The notes under the pieces: generated by a model
What the model was told of the DNA's origin: nothing
Databases searched by the model: none
Seen by the model: the letters and a program-made list of their open reading frames with translations, nothing else
Position numbers and translations under genes: made by a program
Shown here: piece after piece, positions 14,544 to 15,659 of the stretch
How the letters are laid out: each line of letters starts with the position of its first letter
Numbering within the stretch: the stretch's first letter is position 1
DNA from: Actinomycetes bacterium
GTDB lineage: Bacteria > Actinomycetota > Thermoleophilia > Gaiellales > Gaiellaceae
Direction: 5' to 3'
NCBI GenBank assembly: GCA_030624785.1
Contig: JAUXJK010000014.1
Span: 1-15,659 of the forward strand
DNA length: 15,659 bases

Positions 14544-14915
14544 CTAGAAGGCTCGCCCGAGCACGACGCCGATCGAGACCGCGACGAGCCCGAGCGCGAG
14601 CCCTCCTAGCGCGTTGCCGAGCGCCGCCCCGTATGCGCCGTCCTCGATCAGGCGAAATGTCTGAAGCGAGAAGGTCGAGAACGTGGTGAATCCGCCCAGA
14701 AGACCGAGAACAACACCAACCCGCACCCACGACGGCCCGTAGGCACGCTCGATCGCAAGCGCGAAAAAGACGCCGAGAATGAATGACCCGCTGACGTTCA
14801 CGATCATCGTGCCCCAGGGAAAGTTGACGCTCGACTTGGCCATGCCTCGCTCAATCCCATAGCGAGCCATGGCACCGAGCCCGCCCAGAACGGCCACTGC
14901 GAGAACGGTCGGCAT
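14544..14915 (-). CDS. crcB: Fluoride ion channel CrcB/Fluc
   Basis: A 123-residue membrane protein of the CrcB/Fluc family, which exports fluoride as a dual-topology dimer. Four hydrophobic segments are visible: about residues 3-18, 35-55, 65-82 and 97-119. Family motifs: GGLGAMARYG with R18 (11-20), WGTMIVNVSGSFILG with N40 (34-48), and the GGFTTFSTFS pore motif (74-83) with phenylalanines F76, F79 and F82 in the positions used for fluoride coordination. The length is normal. The ATG at 14915 has only a weak Shine-Dalgarno (CGGG). A single homodimer-forming copy is seen; many actinobacteria carry two adjacent crcB genes, so a partner could lie elsewhere. I do not see a fluoride riboswitch upstream. 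It lies on the same strand as fbiC but probably is not functionally related to the downstream catabolic genes. Confidence 0.95.
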   Translation of the reverse strand: MPTVLAVAVLGGLGAMARYGIERGMAKSSVNFPWGTMIVNVSGSFILGVFFALAIERAYGPSWVRVGVVLGLLGGFTTFSTFSLQTFRLIEDGAYGAALGNALGGLALGLVAVSIGVVLGRAF

Positions 14916-14993
14916 GGCAACCCGTTCGTCCGTTTCGCCGACGTCCCTGCCTGCGCCTCGAAGACCGACTAGGCTCCTCGCACGCGATCATGC

Positions 14994-15084
14994 ATGTCTG
15001 GGGAGCTGCTTTCTAGCGGCTGAGAGAGGGCTATCGAGCCTTGACCCACAGAACCTGAACTGGGTAATGCCAGCGAAGGGAGCC
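14994..15084 (+). ncRNA. TPP riboswitch (THI element)
   Basis: A thiamine-pyrophosphate-sensing aptamer on the plus strand. Conserved elements in order: GGGGAGC (15000-15006), a P2 stem AGCTGC/GCGGCT (15004-15009 with 15016-15021), the CTGAGA core (15020-15025), a P3 hairpin AGGGCT-ATCG-AGCCTT (15027-15042), GAACCTGA (15051-15058), a P4 stem CTGG/CCAG (15060-15063 with 15070-15073) around GTAATG, and the GCGAAGGGA tail (15073-15081). CCT/AGG pairing (15054-15056 with 15077-15079) makes P5. Conservation is high in both halves, so the assignment is firm. The 5' limit of P1 is uncertain; GGCTCC at 14972-14977 can pair with GGAGCC at 15079-15084. The 3' end contains GGGAG, which is the ribosome binding site of the ATG at 15088, so control is probably translational: TPP binding would hide that site. 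Confidence 0.93.
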
Positions 15085-15087
15085 AAA

Positions 15088-15132
15088 ATGAACAGCGCCA
15101 AACTCTCTCTACCTACCGCTCGAACATGCTGA
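15088..15132 (+). CDS. 14-residue leader ORF coupling riboswitch to symporter
   Basis: A short ORF, MNSAKLSLPTARTC, whose ATG is five bases after GGGAG (15078-15082) at the 3' edge of the TPP riboswitch. Its stop TGA (15130-15132) comes just after the start ATG of the symporter (15126-15128, ATGCTGA), so ribosomes terminating here could reinitiate on the transporter. The symporter itself has no Shine-Dalgarno, because the bases before its ATG are pyrimidine-rich. This is a plausible translational coupler, inferred from position and not a known peptide. Confidence 0.55.
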   Translation: MNSAKLSLPTARTC

Positions 15133-15659
15133 GCTCCGGCGCCGCTACGACGCTGATCATCGTCGCTCTCGTCGTGTTCGCCGCGATTGGTGTCGCCGCG
15201 GCTCGGCGTGGATCTGGCAGGGACTCCGACGCGTTTCTCACTGCCCGAGGAACCCAGCGCACCTGGCCACTTGCGCTGAACTTCTTCGCCTCGGCGCTCG
15301 GCGCGTGGATCCTGTTTGCCCCACCGGAAGTCGGCACGTTCGCTGGTCTTCTCGGAATCATCGGGTACGCGGTCGGGCAGGCCGTGGCCATTGCCATCTT
15401 CGCCTGGGTTGGCCCGCGTATTCGCAGAAAGGTCCCGAACGGAACCACGCTGCTCGAGTGGGTGAGACGAAGATTCGGCACCGTCGTGGTCATCTACGTC
15501 GGGGCGATCTCGGTGCTCTACATGTTCGTCTTTTTCGCGGCAGAACTCACAGCGGTGGGCGGAGCCGCGTCGCTGCTCTCGGGCGTCGATCGATTGATTC
15601 CGATCATCGCCGTCGCCGCTGCGACGGCCGCCTACACGGCGTACGGCGGTCTCCCAGCC
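15126..15659 (+). CDS. Sodium:solute symporter family transporter, N-terminal part
   Basis: The first 178 codons of a membrane transporter of the sodium:solute symporter family (SSF/SSS), running off the right edge; full members have about 450-550 residues. Hydrophobic segments lie near residues 7-26, 48-66, 71-95, 118-138 and 156-170. Between the first two lies a cytoplasmic segment with RDSDAFLTARGTQRTWPLALNF... type sequence, normal for the family's FxxxxR N-terminus, and the YTAYGGLPA motif (170-178) is characteristic. The ATG at 15126 is the only ATG, GTG or TTG codon in frame after the stop at 15057. Its position behind a TPP riboswitch predicts transport of thiamine or a thiamine precursor such as hydroxymethylpyrimidine. 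SSS proteins under TPP riboswitch control have been predicted as thiamine transporters (ThiV), as I recall, so the substrate remains an inference. Confidence 0.9.
   Translation, partial: MLSSGAATTLIIVALVVFAAIGVAAARRGSGRDSDAFLTARGTQRTWPLALNFFASALGAWILFAPPEVGTFAGLLGIIGYAVGQAVAIAIFAWVGPRIRRKVPNGTTLLEWVRRRFGTVVVIYVGAISVLYMFVFFAAELTAVGGAASLLSGVDRLIPIIAVAAATAAYTAYGGLPA

Noticed and set aside
14428..14730. N-terminal extension of FbiC up to 14730
   Set aside because: It would overlap crcB on the same strand in another frame for almost 190 bases and is Arg/Ala-rich with no family similarity.
14916..15000. Fluoride riboswitch upstream of crcB
   Set aside because: Reading the minus strand, I could not find the conserved GAUGGNGUUCGCC-type core or its downstream pairing partner.
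1..15659. Mobile elements, CRISPR arrays, tRNA or rRNA genes
   Set aside because: No transposase or integrase reading frame, terminal inverted repeats, regularly spaced repeats, or tRNA-like cloverleaf sequence was seen on either strand by eye.

Overview
The window is GC-rich, densely packed bacterial DNA. A one-piece CofG-CofH FO synthase (FbiC type), GTG and TTG starts, ATGA stop/start overlaps and a fused urease gamma/beta subunit point to an actinobacterium, perhaps Thermoleophilia/Solirubrobacterales. That placement is an inference; no rRNA or other marker is present.

Layout. (1) 1-1987, minus strand: ureAB (gamma/beta fusion) followed by ureC (alpha, cut by the window edge). (2) 2169-3215, plus strand: a lone SxxK serine hydrolase of the beta-lactamase/esterase class, divergent from urease and ending tail-to-tail on the next block with overlapping stop codons. 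(3) 3212-14427, minus strand: nine closely packed genes. In transcription order they are FO synthase, acyl-CoA dehydrogenase, SnoaL/NTF2-like protein, HpaB/4-hydroxybutyryl-CoA-dehydratase-like flavoprotein, AMP-forming acyl-CoA synthetase, 3-hydroxyacyl-CoA dehydrogenase, allantoate-amidohydrolase-like M20 enzyme, allantoinase-like amidohydrolase and a DUF3830 protein. Four of the eight junctions are 4-nt ATGA overlaps and the longest gap is 51 nt, so this reads as one operon. (4) 14544-14915, minus strand: crcB, a fluoride channel, 116 bp upstream of fbiC. (5) 14916-15659: a divergent intergenic region with a well-formed TPP riboswitch on the plus strand, a 14-codon leader ORF whose ribosome binding site lies in the riboswitch, and the first 178 codons of a sodium:solute symporter that has no ribosome binding site of its own.

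How the genes may work together. Allantoinase- and allantoate-amidohydrolase-type enzymes open and decarbamoylate cyclic ureides, and their nitrogen can end as urea or ammonia. Urease 1.2 kb away would then recover nitrogen from urea. What is unusual is that the ureide hydrolases share an operon with a full set of CoA-ester enzymes (ligase, acyl-CoA dehydrogenase, 3-hydroxyacyl-CoA dehydrogenase), a flavin-dependent hydroxylase/dehydratase-fold protein, a SnoaL-fold protein and the deazaflavin (FO) synthase. This suggests a catabolic route for a ureide- or imide-containing compound whose carbon skeleton is processed as a CoA thioester. I do not recognise this route as a described pathway. The strongest single regulatory element is the TPP riboswitch, which predicts that the symporter carries thiamine or a thiamine precursor.
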